Positions 33,535 through 43,507 of a DNA stretch of 64,000 nucleotides are shown piece after piece. Each line of letters begins with the position of its first letter. Within the stretch, counting starts at the first letter, position 1. The notes under the pieces are model-generated. The model did no database searches and was not told where the DNA came from. It worked only from the letters and a program-made list of their open reading frames with translations. The stretch is from Babylonia areolata. Its lineage: Eukaryota; Mollusca; Gastropoda; Neogastropoda; Buccinidae. A program made the position numbers and the translations under genes. The stretch spans positions 68,983,192 through 69,047,191 of the forward strand of contig NC_134877.1 of the NCBI RefSeq assembly GCF_041734735.1, in the 5' to 3' direction.

Positions 33535-36500
33535 TTAGGTCAGGTCAGGTCATTAGATCTGCTACTGGTAACCTGTAATCCAGTACAACCTGTTCAGGGT
33601 CGGGTTGCCGACGACTAAACCGGCACTCCCACCACTCCCTTCTGGGACTGGTGAGGCGGGTGGCTAGACACCCTTATGGAGATCCATAAAAGGGCGTCGG
33701 CTCAGGAGAGCCACCGACGGCCATCTAGCTCCACCGTGCTGTGTGCATGCCACACGCAGTTGGCCCCCGGGGTGTGTCTACCCATGCATGCGAAGTCTGG
33801 ATCCGGCAGAATCTGCGGAAGAAACCTATCGGTTCAACGGAGAGGAAGGCGGTTACAGCAACGCACTGTGGAGTGCAGAGAGCAAGATGAGACACCGAAA
33901 GGATATCTTGGTCATCCACTGCATCCGTGCTCATCCTCCAGTCGTCTAGACTTAGTCTTGCCACTGGAAATTGGTGGACCCGGACGAGAGAGTGAGGTCG
34001 ACGTTGCGCAACTCCTCTTCACTTTAAACAAACTCATCGCGCAAGTCATCAGTCATCCAAAATGACCTTTCATCCTTCATCCTTTCATCACCCCCAAGTC
34101 CTGTGGCGACAGGCGAGCGACGAAACGACAGGTGTGGGTACACTGGCAGTCGCAGCCGCAGACCTGCACGCAGGCGGCTCAGGCCATAGGGTCGTTCTTC
34201 GTCGACAGGAGCAGCGATGGAGCTCGGCAGCCGTCTGAGCGTCTGAGCAGCCCTCTTTAGGAATGCACTGCTCACCTCCCTGGCATGAGGAAGGGGCTAG
34301 AAAAGGTGCCCTAAAAAATGCCTGCTCCATATCACCCTGGCCAGCATACCGCGGCTGGCGGGGACCCTACATCAGCGGTCGAAACAAAGAGAAAGAAAAG
34401 AAAAAAACAAGGATCGTTCCTCTCACCATTGGTGCTTGGAACATAAGGACTCTCCTGGACAGAGATAACGCGGACAGACCCCAAAGGAGAACCGCACTAG
34501 TTGCATCCGAACTCGCCAGATACAATATCGACATCGCAGCCTTGAGTGAGACTCGGCTTGCAGGCGAAGGCGAGCTCTGTGAACGGGGATCTGGTTACAC
34601 CTTCTTCTGGAGTGGACGAGGAAGCGAAGAGCGACGTGAGGCTGGTGTTGGTTTTGCAGTAAAAACAGCACTTGTCAGCAAGCTAGCTGGAATCCCAAAG
34701 GGAGTCAACGATAGGCTTATGACCATGAAACTCCCACTGGCATCTGGCCAGAAGCACCTCACCATTGTCAGTGCCTACGCCCCAACCATGACCAACCCGG
34801 ATGAAGTGAAGGCGAAGTTCTACGAGGACATTCACTCTGTCATTGCTGCCATCCCTAAAGCAGACAAGCTCATCATTCTTGGGGACTTCAATGCTAGAGT
34901 TGGCTCTGACTACATCTCCTGGGATGGAGTGATTGGAAAGCACGGTGTGGGCCACTGCAACCCAAATGGATTGCTTTTGCTTCAGACATGTGCAGAGCAC
35001 GAACTGCTGATAACCAACACAGTTTTCTGCCTCCCTACCCGTAACAGGACGTCATGGATGCACCCTCGCTCAAAGCATTGGCATCTCATCGATTATGTCA
35101 TCATCAGGAAAAGGGATAGGCAAGATGTACGTGTAACAAAGACCATGTGCGGCGCCGAGTGTTGGACAGACCATCGCCTTGTAGTCTCGAAGCTGAATAT
35201 TCGAATCCAGCCCAAGAGACGCCCCCAAGGCCAGAAGGCTCCAAAACGGCTCAACATCGCTAAGCTGAAAAACATCACCATCAAACAGTCCTTTGTGGAG
35301 CTGCTGGAAGATCGTCTGGAATCCGCCTCTCTGAACAACCAGAATGTGGAGTCTGACTGGAGGACCCTGCGTGAGCTGATCTATAGTACAGCTTCAGAGA
35401 CCCTGGGACCCATGATCAGAAAGCACAAAGACTGGTTTGATGAAAACTGTGATGAAATCAAGCAGCTTCTGGATGAGAAACGCCGTCTGCATCAAGCCCA
35501 CCTGAGCAACCCAAAGTCCACATCAAAAAAGGATGCGTACAATGCCATCCGCAGGACTGTTCAGCAAAAGTTACGCCAGATGCAGGATAAGTGGCTGAGT
35601 GACAAAGCTGATGAGATCCAGGGATATGCTGACAGGCACGATATGAAGAGGTTCTATGATGCCTTAAAAGAAGTCTACGGCCCCACATCCTCAGGATCAT
35701 CCCCCCTCCTCAGTGCAGATGGGAATACCTTGATCACCGAGAAGGAGAACATTCTCGAACGATGGGCTGAGCACTTCAACAGTGTCTTAAATCGCCCTTC
35801 CTCCATAAATGATGAAGCCATAGACCGTCTCCCACAAGTCCCCACCAACGAAGCACTGGACGATCCGCCAACACTTCTTGAGACCCAGAAAGCAATCCGT
35901 CTGCTATCCAGTGGCAAAGCACCTGGCTCAGACTCCATACCAGCAGAGGTCTACAAGGATGGAGGCACTGTGCTGACTGAGAAGCTTCATCAGCTGTACT
36001 CACTCATGTGGAAAGAAGAGACGATCCCCCAGGATTTCAAAGATGCATCTATCATTCACTTGTACAAGCGAAAGGGGAACCGGCAAGCCTGTGATAACCA
36101 TCGGGGCATTTCCTTGCTCTCCATCGCAGGCAAGATACTTGCCAGGATCCTACTAAACCGCCTCACAGCACACCTTGACCAAGGTCATTTGCCTGAGAGC
36201 CAATGTGGATTCCGGAAAGAGCGCGGAACCACCGACATGGTGTTTGCTGCAAGGCAGCTGCAAGAGAAATGTCAGGAGCAAAATGCTGATCTGTTCTCCA
36301 CCTATGTCGACCTCACTAAGGCCTTTGACACCGTGAGTAGAGAGGGACTGTGGAAGATCATGGCCAAGTACGGATGCCCTCGGAAATTTATTTCCTTGGT
36401 CAGCCAATTCCATGAAGGCATGCAGGCTCGAGTCCAGGACAATGGCGAAACATCTGCTCCTTTTGCTGTCACAAATGGTGTCAAGCAAGGCTGCGTCCTG

Positions 36501-37712
36501 GCTCCAACGCTGTTCAGCCTCATGTTCTCTGCAATGCTTACTGATGCCTTCAGAGATGGCGATGTTGGAATCGGCCTAAAGTACCGAACAGATGGCAAGC
36601 TGTTTAACCTCAGAAGGCTTCAAGCAAAAACGAAGGTCATGACAGACATCATCAGAGACTTTTTGTTTGCTGATGACTGTGCCCTCAACGCTGGATCTGA
36701 AGCTGACATGCAACTCAGCGTCGACAAGTTTGCCACTGCCAGCAGGAACTTCGGCCTTACCATCAGCACGAGGAAAACTGAAGTTCTCCATCAGCCAGCC
36801 CCAGGGAAACCCTACGTTGAGCCCAACATCACAGTCAACGGTCAGAGACTCAGTGCGGTGGAGCGGTTCACATACCTTGGCAGCACACTGTCACGAAATG
36901 CGACCATCGACGATGAAGTGAATGTCAGGATTGCAAGAGCAAGTGCAACTTTTGGTAGACTCAGTGCAAATGTCTGGAACAGAAGAGGCATTAGTCTTGA
37001 GACCAAGCTAAAGGTCTACAGAGCAGTAGTTCTCCCCACACTACTGTACGGCTGCGAAACTTGGACAGTGTACCAACGACATGCCAAGAAGCTGAACCAC
37101 TTCCACACAACATGCCTCAGGAAGCTACTGAACATCAAGTGGCAAGACAGGACCCCAGACACAGAGGTGCTCGCAAAAGCCACCCTTCCCAGCATCTTCA
37201 CCATCCTGATGCAGTCCCAGCTTCGCTGGGCTGGACACGTGGCGCGCATGCCAGACCATCGGCTGCCCAAAAGGCTCTTCTATGGCGAGCTGCAACAAGG
37301 GAAGAGATCACACGGAGGTCAGAAGAAGCGCTTCAGAGATACTCTGAAAGTCTCTCTGAAAGCGTTTGATATCAACCCTGACTCCTGGGAGGAATCTGCA
37401 GTGGACCGTAACAAATGGCGCGCTGCTGTGCACAAAGGCGCCAAGTTGTGCGAGGCCAACAGGACTGCTGCAGCTGTTCAGAAGAGGCAGGCCAGAAAGT
37501 CACGGGCAAACAAGCTCCCTGACAATGATATGCCTGTCTTTGTCTGCCCCAACTGTCAGCGAACATTTCGTGCGCAGATTGGACTATTCAGCCATCTGCG
37601 CACTCACAGATAGACTCATGAGCATCCTTCCCCCCACCCCACCACCACCCTCCCCCCATCCCCCATCTGGATGACAACGATGGTCATCATCGATCTCGAT
37701 GGACACACCACC
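33535..37712 (+). mobile_element. RTE-like LINE, full length, nested in CR1
   Basis: A 4178-bp element with a 0.7-kb 5' UTR beginning taggtcaggtcaggtc, one intact ORF (34263-37613) and a 99-bp 3' UTR ending gatggacacaccacc with no poly(A). It is bounded by the 12-bp duplication ataatgtggatt. It interrupts the CR1 ORF, and the CR1 halves adjoin directly at the target site. Intact coding, precise duplication and full length point to a recent insertion. Confidence 0.92.
34263..37613 (+). CDS. LINE endonuclease-reverse transcriptase, 1116 codons, intact
   Basis: Endonuclease: GAWNIRTL (Asn60), LSETRL (Glu96), ILGDFNARVG (Asp208, Asn210) and WTDHRLV (Asp303, His304). RT: GKAPGSDSIPAEVYKDGG, HRGISLLSIAGKILARILLN, YVDLTKAFDTVS near residue 680, GVKQGCVLAPTLFS and FADDCAL near 801. 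After RT come KTEVLHQPAP, LPTLLYGCETW and LRWAGHVARMPDHRLPKRLF, then a C2H2 finger (CPNC, HLRTH) at about 1094-1114 ending the protein. All expected catalytic residues are present and no stop interrupts it. The ATG at 34263 keeps the endonuclease complete; the first ATG of the next block, near 34318, is out of frame. The protein acts in cis on its own RNA. RTE-like is provisional. Confidence 0.93.
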   Translation: MHCSPPWHEEGARKGALKNACSISPWPAYRGWRGPYISGRNKEKEKKKTRIVPLTIGAWNIRTLLDRDNADRPQRRTALVASELARYNIDIAALSETRLAGEGELCERGSGYTFFWSGRGSEERREAGVGFAVKTALVSKLAGIPKGVNDRLMTMKLPLASGQKHLTIVSAYAPTMTNPDEVKAKFYEDIHSVIAAIPKADKLIILGDFNARVGSDYISWDGVIGKHGVGHCNPNGLLLLQTCAEHELLITNTVFCLPTRNRTSWMHPRSKHWHLIDYVIIRKRDRQDVRVTKTMCGAECWTDHRLVVSKLNIRIQPKRRPQGQKAPKRLNIAKLKNITIKQSFVELLEDRLESASLNNQNVESDWRTLRELIYSTASETLGPMIRKHKDWFDENCDEIKQLLDEKRRLHQAHLSNPKSTSKKDAYNAIRRTVQQKLRQMQDKWLSDKADEIQGYADRHDMKRFYDALKEVYGPTSSGSSPLLSADGNTLITEKENILERWAEHFNSVLNRPSSINDEAIDRLPQVPTNEALDDPPTLLETQKAIRLLSSGKAPGSDSIPAEVYKDGGTVLTEKLHQLYSLMWKEETIPQDFKDASIIHLYKRKGNRQACDNHRGISLLSIAGKILARILLNRLTAHLDQGHLPESQCGFRKERGTTDMVFAARQLQEKCQEQNADLFSTYVDLTKAFDTVSREGLWKIMAKYGCPRKFISLVSQFHEGMQARVQDNGETSAPFAVTNGVKQGCVLAPTLFSLMFSAMLTDAFRDGDVGIGLKYRTDGKLFNLRRLQAKTKVMTDIIRDFLFADDCALNAGSEADMQLSVDKFATASRNFGLTISTRKTEVLHQPAPGKPYVEPNITVNGQRLSAVERFTYLGSTLSRNATIDDEVNVRIARASATFGRLSANVWNRRGISLETKLKVYRAVVLPTLLYGCETWTVYQRHAKKLNHFHTTCLRKLLNIKWQDRTPDTEVLAKATLPSIFTILMQSQLRWAGHVARMPDHRLPKRLFYGELQQGKRSHGGQKKRFRDTLKVSLKAFDINPDSWEESAVDRNKWRAAVHKGAKLCEANRTAAAVQKRQARKSRANKLPDNDMPVFVCPNCQRTFRAQIGLFSHLRTHR

Positions 37713-37724
37713 ATAATGTGGATT
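37713..37724 (+). repeat. Target-site duplication, right copy (ataatgtggatt)
   Basis: Matches 33523-33534 base for base. The flanking bases differ (ccacc before, atttct after). Confidence 0.9.
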
Positions 37725-39533
37725 ATTTCTGCCTACGTGTAAAACTTTACATTTATTGCTATTAAATTTAATTTTCCATCAATACTAACTTGTAATTTCA
37801 ATCTACCAACATCAGAATCTACTTCCTCATAGATCTTTGTATCATCTGCAAAGATTTTCACAAAACAGTCTAGTATGTCAGGCATGTCATTTATATAATA
37901 TACAAAGAGTGTGGGCCCCAAGACACTGCCTTGGGGAACACCACTACTCACCTTAACAGGACACGATGACTCAGTCCCTACTGATACGTACTGTGTTCTC
38001 TCATATAAGAAATCTTTTATCCATTCCAACAATTTACCACAAATACCGTACCCTTGCAATTTAGCAATTAACCTATTATGTGGAACTTTATCGAACGCCT
38101 TCTGTAAGTCCAGATAAATTGCATCCATTGGTTTATTGTTTTCAAGTGACTGCATCCAGTCATGTACAGTATTCAACAACTGAGTCACACAGGATCTACC
38201 ACTGGTAAAGCCAAACTGATAATCAGACAGTAAGTCGTTATCAATCAAATGTTTATTCAAAGTATCACGTATGAAACCTTCAAAAACTTTACATACAACC
38301 GATGTCAAACTTACTGGATGATAGTTTCCAGGGTCTTGTTTGTTACCTTTCTTAAATATTGGTTTTACTTGTGCTACTTTCCATGCCTGTGGGATCTTAC
38401 CATGTGATACAGTCTTAACAAACAGAATCTTTAAGGGAATAGCTAAACTATTATGTAATTCTTTTAGCAAATAAGGGTGTATTCCATCAGGACCAGTGGC
38501 TTTATTTACCTTTAACTGTGAAAGTTTGTCACTAATAATCTTTTCTGAAACTTCAACATAATCTGTTGAAGCCTTGCATTCTGACTCAAAAGAAGGAACA
38601 TTGGTGACATCTTCCACTGTGAAAACACTAGAGAAAAACAAATTTAGGACCTCAGCCTTTTCTTTGTCATTGTTAGTTAAAGTTCCACCAGGTGTGCTTA
38701 AGTTCGGAATAATCTCCTTTGGTTTAGTTTGTGATGCAATATAATTAAACAGTCTCTTTGGGTCACTTTTAATGTTCTTTGCAATAGACATCTCTTTTTC
38801 CTTGGTAGCTTTTCGTAATGCCCTCTTAACCTGATTTCGAGCACGTGCATAAGCATTATAATTTTCAGTCGTCCTGTACTTCTTATACCATCTGAAGGTC
38901 CTTCTTTTCAATCGTATCTTTTCCAAAACAGAAAGTGGGACAGTCTTTTTATAACTTTTGTTTCCAGTCCAAAACTCTTTAGAAGGCACATACTTATCTT
39001 GTAATTCCTTCAATTTATCAGTAATGCAAGACCAACACTCATCCACAGATTTGAGTTCCAAAGACTCTTTCCAATTAATGTCATCCAATGCATGCCTCAT
39101 TGTCTCATAATCACCTCTATCATAAAAATAGCGTCTGCCTTTCGACTTATCAGGTAGTGGAATACCAGAATCAACTTCAAAAGTAATGCTAGAGTGGTGA
39201 CTTTTACCTATAGGGGGATAATATAAAACATTATAAACCAAGTCATCTCTGTTTGCTAAAACTAAATCCAAAATATTTGCTGTTTGATTACCACGGAAAT
39301 GTGTTGGTTCCGTAACAAACTGTACCACAAAATTATCTTGCAATACTTCCAGAAATTTTGAAGCAGGGTGGTCTATGTGTTTGGTACACACTTCTTGTTC
39401 CCAATCAATATCTGGATAATTAAAATCACCCATCAACACATTCTTACCTGTGCCTTCAAAAAACAGTGATACACATTTTATTAATTTCTTATTTTCTTCT
39501 AATGAACTACTGGGAGATCTATATTCGATTCTG
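37713..39533 (-). mobile_element. CR1 LINE, 5' part
   Basis: The minus ORF 37733-39439 (568 codons, open further to about 39533) holds the second half of the endonuclease (EYRSPSSSLEENKKLI, VLMGDFNYPDIDW, then GKSHHSSITFE), a basic linker, and RT with NKATGPDGIHPYLLKELHN, YHPVSLTSVVCKVFEGFIRD, IYLDLQKAFDKVPHNRLIAK, SSGVPQGSVLGPTLFVYYIN and FADDTKIY. It then loses frame at about 37765 in a T run, one base short of the expected KFNSNKCKVLHVGRNNPHY. The element is 5' truncated within the endonuclease. It sits inside the right arm of the inverted duplication and is older than the RTE-like insertion. Confidence 0.9.
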
Positions 39534-39539
39534 GTAATT

Positions 39540-39660
39540 AAAAATCAAAATCTACCTATGTACCCGCCCCCCTACAGTGGCCAACTTTTTATCAGTGTGA
39601 TCAGTATGATTTATTCTATTTTATCGTAAAAAGAACGGTTTTCTTGCAGACATTTTGACC
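39540..39660 (-). repeat. Right arm, outer part, of the inverted duplication
   Basis: The minus strand carries ggtcaaaatgtctgcaag, accgttctttttacg, gataaaatagaataaatcat and tagattttgattttt, matching 25226-25340. The CR1 insertion starts right after the last block. Confidence 0.8.
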
Positions 39661-39689
39661 TAACGCAAATTTTAATCTAAATTTCCTGG

Positions 39690-40110
39690 CCTAGAGGTAA
39701 AAGTAAAAGTAAAAGCGGATGGAAATCACGGTCGTAATGTAAGGCGCCTGTACCTCCTCGCTGTCCGCCATTTAAACCACCCGGTGACACAAAAACACCA
39801 CAAACACTTCTTCTTTCCGTTACACGACCAACATCGACTTGCCGATAACTCTGTCGTGGTTCATGCATGCTGGATATTTTCGTGTCTCCATAACCCACCG
39901 AACACTGACATGGGTTACAGGATCTTTAACGTGCATATTTGATCTTCTGCGTGCGTATACACACGAATGGGGTTCAGGCACTAGCAGGTCTGCACATATG
40001 TTGACCTGGGAGATGGGAAAAATCTCCACCCTTTACGTTATCGTGATTCGAACCCGGGACCCTCAGATTGAAAGTCCAACGCTTAAACCAATCGGCTATT
40101 GCGCCCGTCT
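39690..40110 (-). mobile_element. SINE-A, with tRNA head
   Basis: The minus strand starts gcgcaatagccgattggttt at about 40107 (A box) and has gggttcgaatcac (B box) about 50 bases on. The SINE-A core follows: ggtggagatttttcccatct, gcagaagatcaaatatgc, cacgttaaagatcctg and cggtgggttatgg. It then diverges from the 62452 copy and ends in a (CTTTTA)n tail at 39697-39718. Full-length 5' end with a different 3' body suggests a subfamily or a fused tail. Confidence 0.8.
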
Positions 40111-41084
40111 ACTAGTCCGGAACACAGCCAGCACCACCACAAACAGCCTCACAACTGTCACACTCTTTATGTTTAACACCTTGCACACCACTTTGAAACA
40201 ATATAAAAGCACAAGGGCAGGGCGAGGACAGCAAAAACAGGAATGAAACACAGAGCACAAACACCTGTGTGTCGCCCACTCGCGAAGCATAACATGAACA
40301 CAGTTATAGGGCCTACGTTTTTCCCCCTAATGCAGCGTAGCCACCGTGAGTTTGCGTTTTTATTAACAGATTTTTATAATATGATATCACGCCCAACTTA
40401 CTTTGCTTTTTTCGAGCGCTCCTACCGTGAAGGTGTCGTGCGGACAGCTGGCGGTCAGCAACGATACGGGAGGCCTTTAGCGTCCCGCAACGTGCGCGGA
40501 GCGTGCCTGAAACTCAACCACCGTCGTCGCTGAACACAATCAAATCGAGTTCGATGAGTTGCGTCAATGACTGTGAGTGTTATTTCGTATTGTGGAGTCG
40601 CAGGGCTGGCTGCCAAACTCGCATTTATGCAGGAGCTAGGTAGAGGACCCATGTCACTGAAGGGTGACCAGATCATGGGTCTGTTATTCATGAAACTAAT
40701 GCACTTTATGTTTGGTGGTAGGAAGGCCATATTTTCTACACATCGCAGGGGGAATTCCCAGCTATTCTTTAACACCATAATGTCTGTGTTTATAGCACAA
40801 GAGAATTTTGCACTCTAAATTGACGGGCGGTGAAAGGATTTTAACTGGCATTCTTCTTGAGTGACTAAACTACTGTTGCGTCTGGCGTTGTTGTGCTGTG
40901 TACTGGTAGATGGGTGTACCGTCTTTCTTATGTCGTCGCTTCTGACACGGTGTAGCATCCCAGACTGTCCCCTACCCCGCAAACGTCCCCGGGGGACAAT
41001 TTGACCGCTGGAAATGTCCCCCGGGGACTTACTCGCCGTTCATAATGTCCCCTGCGGATATTATCAGCAGCCATAATGTCCCCC
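40111..41084. other. No gene recognised
   Basis: Mixed-composition sequence with short frames only. From 40960 the sequence turns into spaced gtcccc blocks that lead into the repeat at 41085. Confidence 0.5.
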
Positions 41085-41190
41085 TTCTTGCGATTTAGCT
41101 TCGTTCTCAAATGTCCCCCCTACTCTGAAAATGTCCTCTCTTTGTATCACGAAACGTCCACTCCACCGAAAATGTACCCCCAACCCCCCT
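41085..41190 (+). repeat. Unnamed interspersed repeat (aaatgtcccc motif)
   Basis: gatttagcttcgttctcaaatgtcccc then ctgaaaatgtcc parallels 13205-13310 on the opposite strand. CT and CA tracts follow, to 41303. Confidence 0.5.
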
Positions 41191-41209
41191 CCCCTTTCTG
41201 CGCGCTCTC

Positions 41210-41251
41210 TCTCACTCCCTCTCTCTGTTTCTCTTACACCCCATACATGCA

Positions 41252-41303
<52 letters not shown>
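41210..41303. repeat. (CT)n and (CA)n microsatellites
   Basis: CT-rich sequence leads into about 54 bp of pure CA at 41249-41302. Confidence 0.95.
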
Positions 41304-41305
<2 letters not shown>

Positions 41306-41778
41306 CACTGAGGAAGTGAAGAGCTTTGTATGGAACAAAAAGCATCAGTAACTGAGTAAATCAAATGTAACAAACAAAAATCACCACTAGCTCTTTTTGA
41401 ATATCTATAACACAATAGTTGTTGATACTGAACTTAGAATGCTGAACACAAACACTGGCAACTGAATAATCAAATGTGTGATCATGACAAGAAAACTCAG
41501 CTTGCACAGCTGGTTGATTCACAGTGTCTCTATATTATTAGCCTCTTTCATGATATCCACAGCTTGACATGGTCAACTCTTTGTGTGTTTTAGCTTTTCT
41601 CAGCATTCACTTCAATGTGTGTTTGACAGCAAGACATTTTCTTAAATAAAAGAATGTGCCATATACTGCACAGACCAATCGGAAATTTGGTGTAGTTGTT
41701 TAATGTTAGGAGTTTTCCCACCGCACTTTTCCCTTTTATTAGTTTTAAATCCTTTTAAAACGATTCTTTTAAATTATT
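41304..41778. other. No recognised feature
   Basis: AT-rich sequence without a supportable coding or repeat signal. Confidence 0.5.
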
Positions 41779-41816
41779 CTCTCTCTCTCCTCTCTCTCTC
41801 TCACATACGCACACAC

Positions 41817-41885
<69 letters not shown>
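41779..41885. repeat. (CT)n and (CA)n microsatellites
   Basis: A CT run at 41779-41803 is followed by about 75 bp of CA repeat. Confidence 0.95.
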
Positions 41886-41893
<8 letters not shown>

Positions 41894-42026
41894 CATGTAT
41901 CAAAGACACCCTGCCCTGATGTCTTTTTTCTCTAAAAAGGCTTTTTTCTCTGTATGTGTCTGTGTCTGTCAGTCTGTCTGTGTGTACTTCACTTTGTGTG
42001 CATGCCTGTGCACATACTTATACACG

Positions 42027-42270
42027 ATGGGTGCAATAGCCGAATAAAGAAATTGGTCATACACGTAAAATGTTACATGTCGGTCTTACTGTGTATGTGT
42101 GCGTGCCTGAAATCCGATTGAATGACACAGGAAACGAATGATGAGCACCCAATGGCAGCCGTCAGTCGGCTCTACCCAGGTAGGCAGCCTGTTGTGCAAA
42201 TGACCCCATATTTGTAAAGCGCTTAGAGCTTGGCCTCCAACCGAGGATAGGCGCTATATAAGAATCTGTG
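42027..42270 (+). mobile_element. SINE-A, internally deleted
   Basis: Begins gtgcaatagccgaat (tRNA-like head) and jumps directly to the 3' body tcatacacgtaaaatgttac. It continues cgattgaatgacacagg, gaaacgaatgatgagc, gtcagtcggctctacccagg, aaagcgcttagagcttgg and gcgctatataag. About 260 bases present in the 62452 copy are missing, including the B box. Confidence 0.8.
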
Positions 42271-42383
42271 AGAAGAGGTGGACAGAAAGAAATAGAAATA
42301 ATGTTGATATTCAGAGCATTTGTGCATTGACCATAATTGTTTGATCCACTGAGGCTTTCTTCTTCTTTTTTTAACTTCTGTTT

Positions 42384-43340
42384 TCATTGCGCACGCTTGT
42401 GTGCCTCACAGCAGTTTAATTCCATGTCAAAATTGTCAGCGAAACTTTTCAAAATGTTGATCTGGCTTTGTAATCCAGCAGCTGAGTAAGAGGTCAGGCC
42501 TGCATCATCTGCGAACAAAATTGATAAAATCTCCACAATATCTGGTGAAAGCTGGACACCATGCTTACCAGTTCTTGCAATTTCAAGGGCCAATTCATTA
42601 ATTAAGAAAGAAAAGAAAATGGGTGAAAGCACACATCCCTGTCTCACCCCAATGGGACACTCGAAAAATTCAGTGATACTGTCTGGGCATCGCACACAAG
42701 AACGCACAGACTTGTAGATACTGGTCAAAATGCGAAGCTTTTTCCCACCAATACCTGTTTGACGTAGAGTCTTCCACAATGTTGCTCTGTTTACACGGTC
42801 AGAAGCTTTCTTAAAATCTACAAAACAAACAGAATTTTCCTGACTTTTTCAACAGATATTTCTGGACAGCTGCATAAAAAACATAAATGTTATCAACAGT
42901 AGAATAACCTGCACTAAAAACCGCCCTGTACCTCCTCAATCTTTTGGTTGGCGTCAGCCCAGCTAGTTAAACGTTCATTTAGAATACGAGAAAACCCCTT
43001 TCCCAAAATACTCAAGAGCGAAACTCCACGGAAATTATCTGGGTTATCTGGACCCCCCCCCCCTTTGTGAACTGGCACAATAATGACATCTGAACAAGCC
43101 CTTGGGTAAGTTCAAGAGTCAAAAATATGGTTAAACAACTTGACAATGAATGGGAGTGCACATGTTACAGAGTTTTTCAACATGCCCGCAAGTACACCAT
43201 CAGGCCCCGGGGAAATATTCAGATTTAAAGCATTTATTGCTGACAGGACTTCCTGTGCACTGATTGGTTTGTCGAGACATTCCACACTCGGGGGGTCAGG
43301 TAGACTTTCATCAACAGGATGCTGGTCCTGTTCTCAATCT
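42384..43340 (-). mobile_element. LINE reverse transcriptase fragment
   Basis: The minus strand gives LPDPPSVECLDKPISAQEVL, LNISPGPDGVLAGMLKNSV, VDFKKASDRVNRATLWKTLR, GVRQGCVLSPIFFSFLINEL and FADDAGL, ending DMELNCCEAHKRAQ at 42384. The fingers and palm of RT are present, but both the endonuclease and the C-terminus are missing. Several frame changes lie between 42780 and 43080. The clade is uncertain (CR1/L2 group or a relative). Confidence 0.75.
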
Positions 43341-43495
43341 GTTAGATTAAATCACTCAGTACGGCCAGTCCTCTCTTCTCCTCTACACAGACCCCTCGGA
43401 TGTCCAGTGGGTGAGTGAGGGGTTGGGGGGGTGTACAAGTGTGCGAGTGTTTGTATCATTTTTGCTGAATATGGCCTGCTTTCATTTTTGTTTTT

Positions 43496-43507
43496 GATTA
43501 TTTGTGT
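43496..43507 (+). repeat. Target-site duplication, left copy (gattatttgtgt)
   Basis: Twelve bases identical to 45278-45289, flanking the next LINE. Confidence 0.85.
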
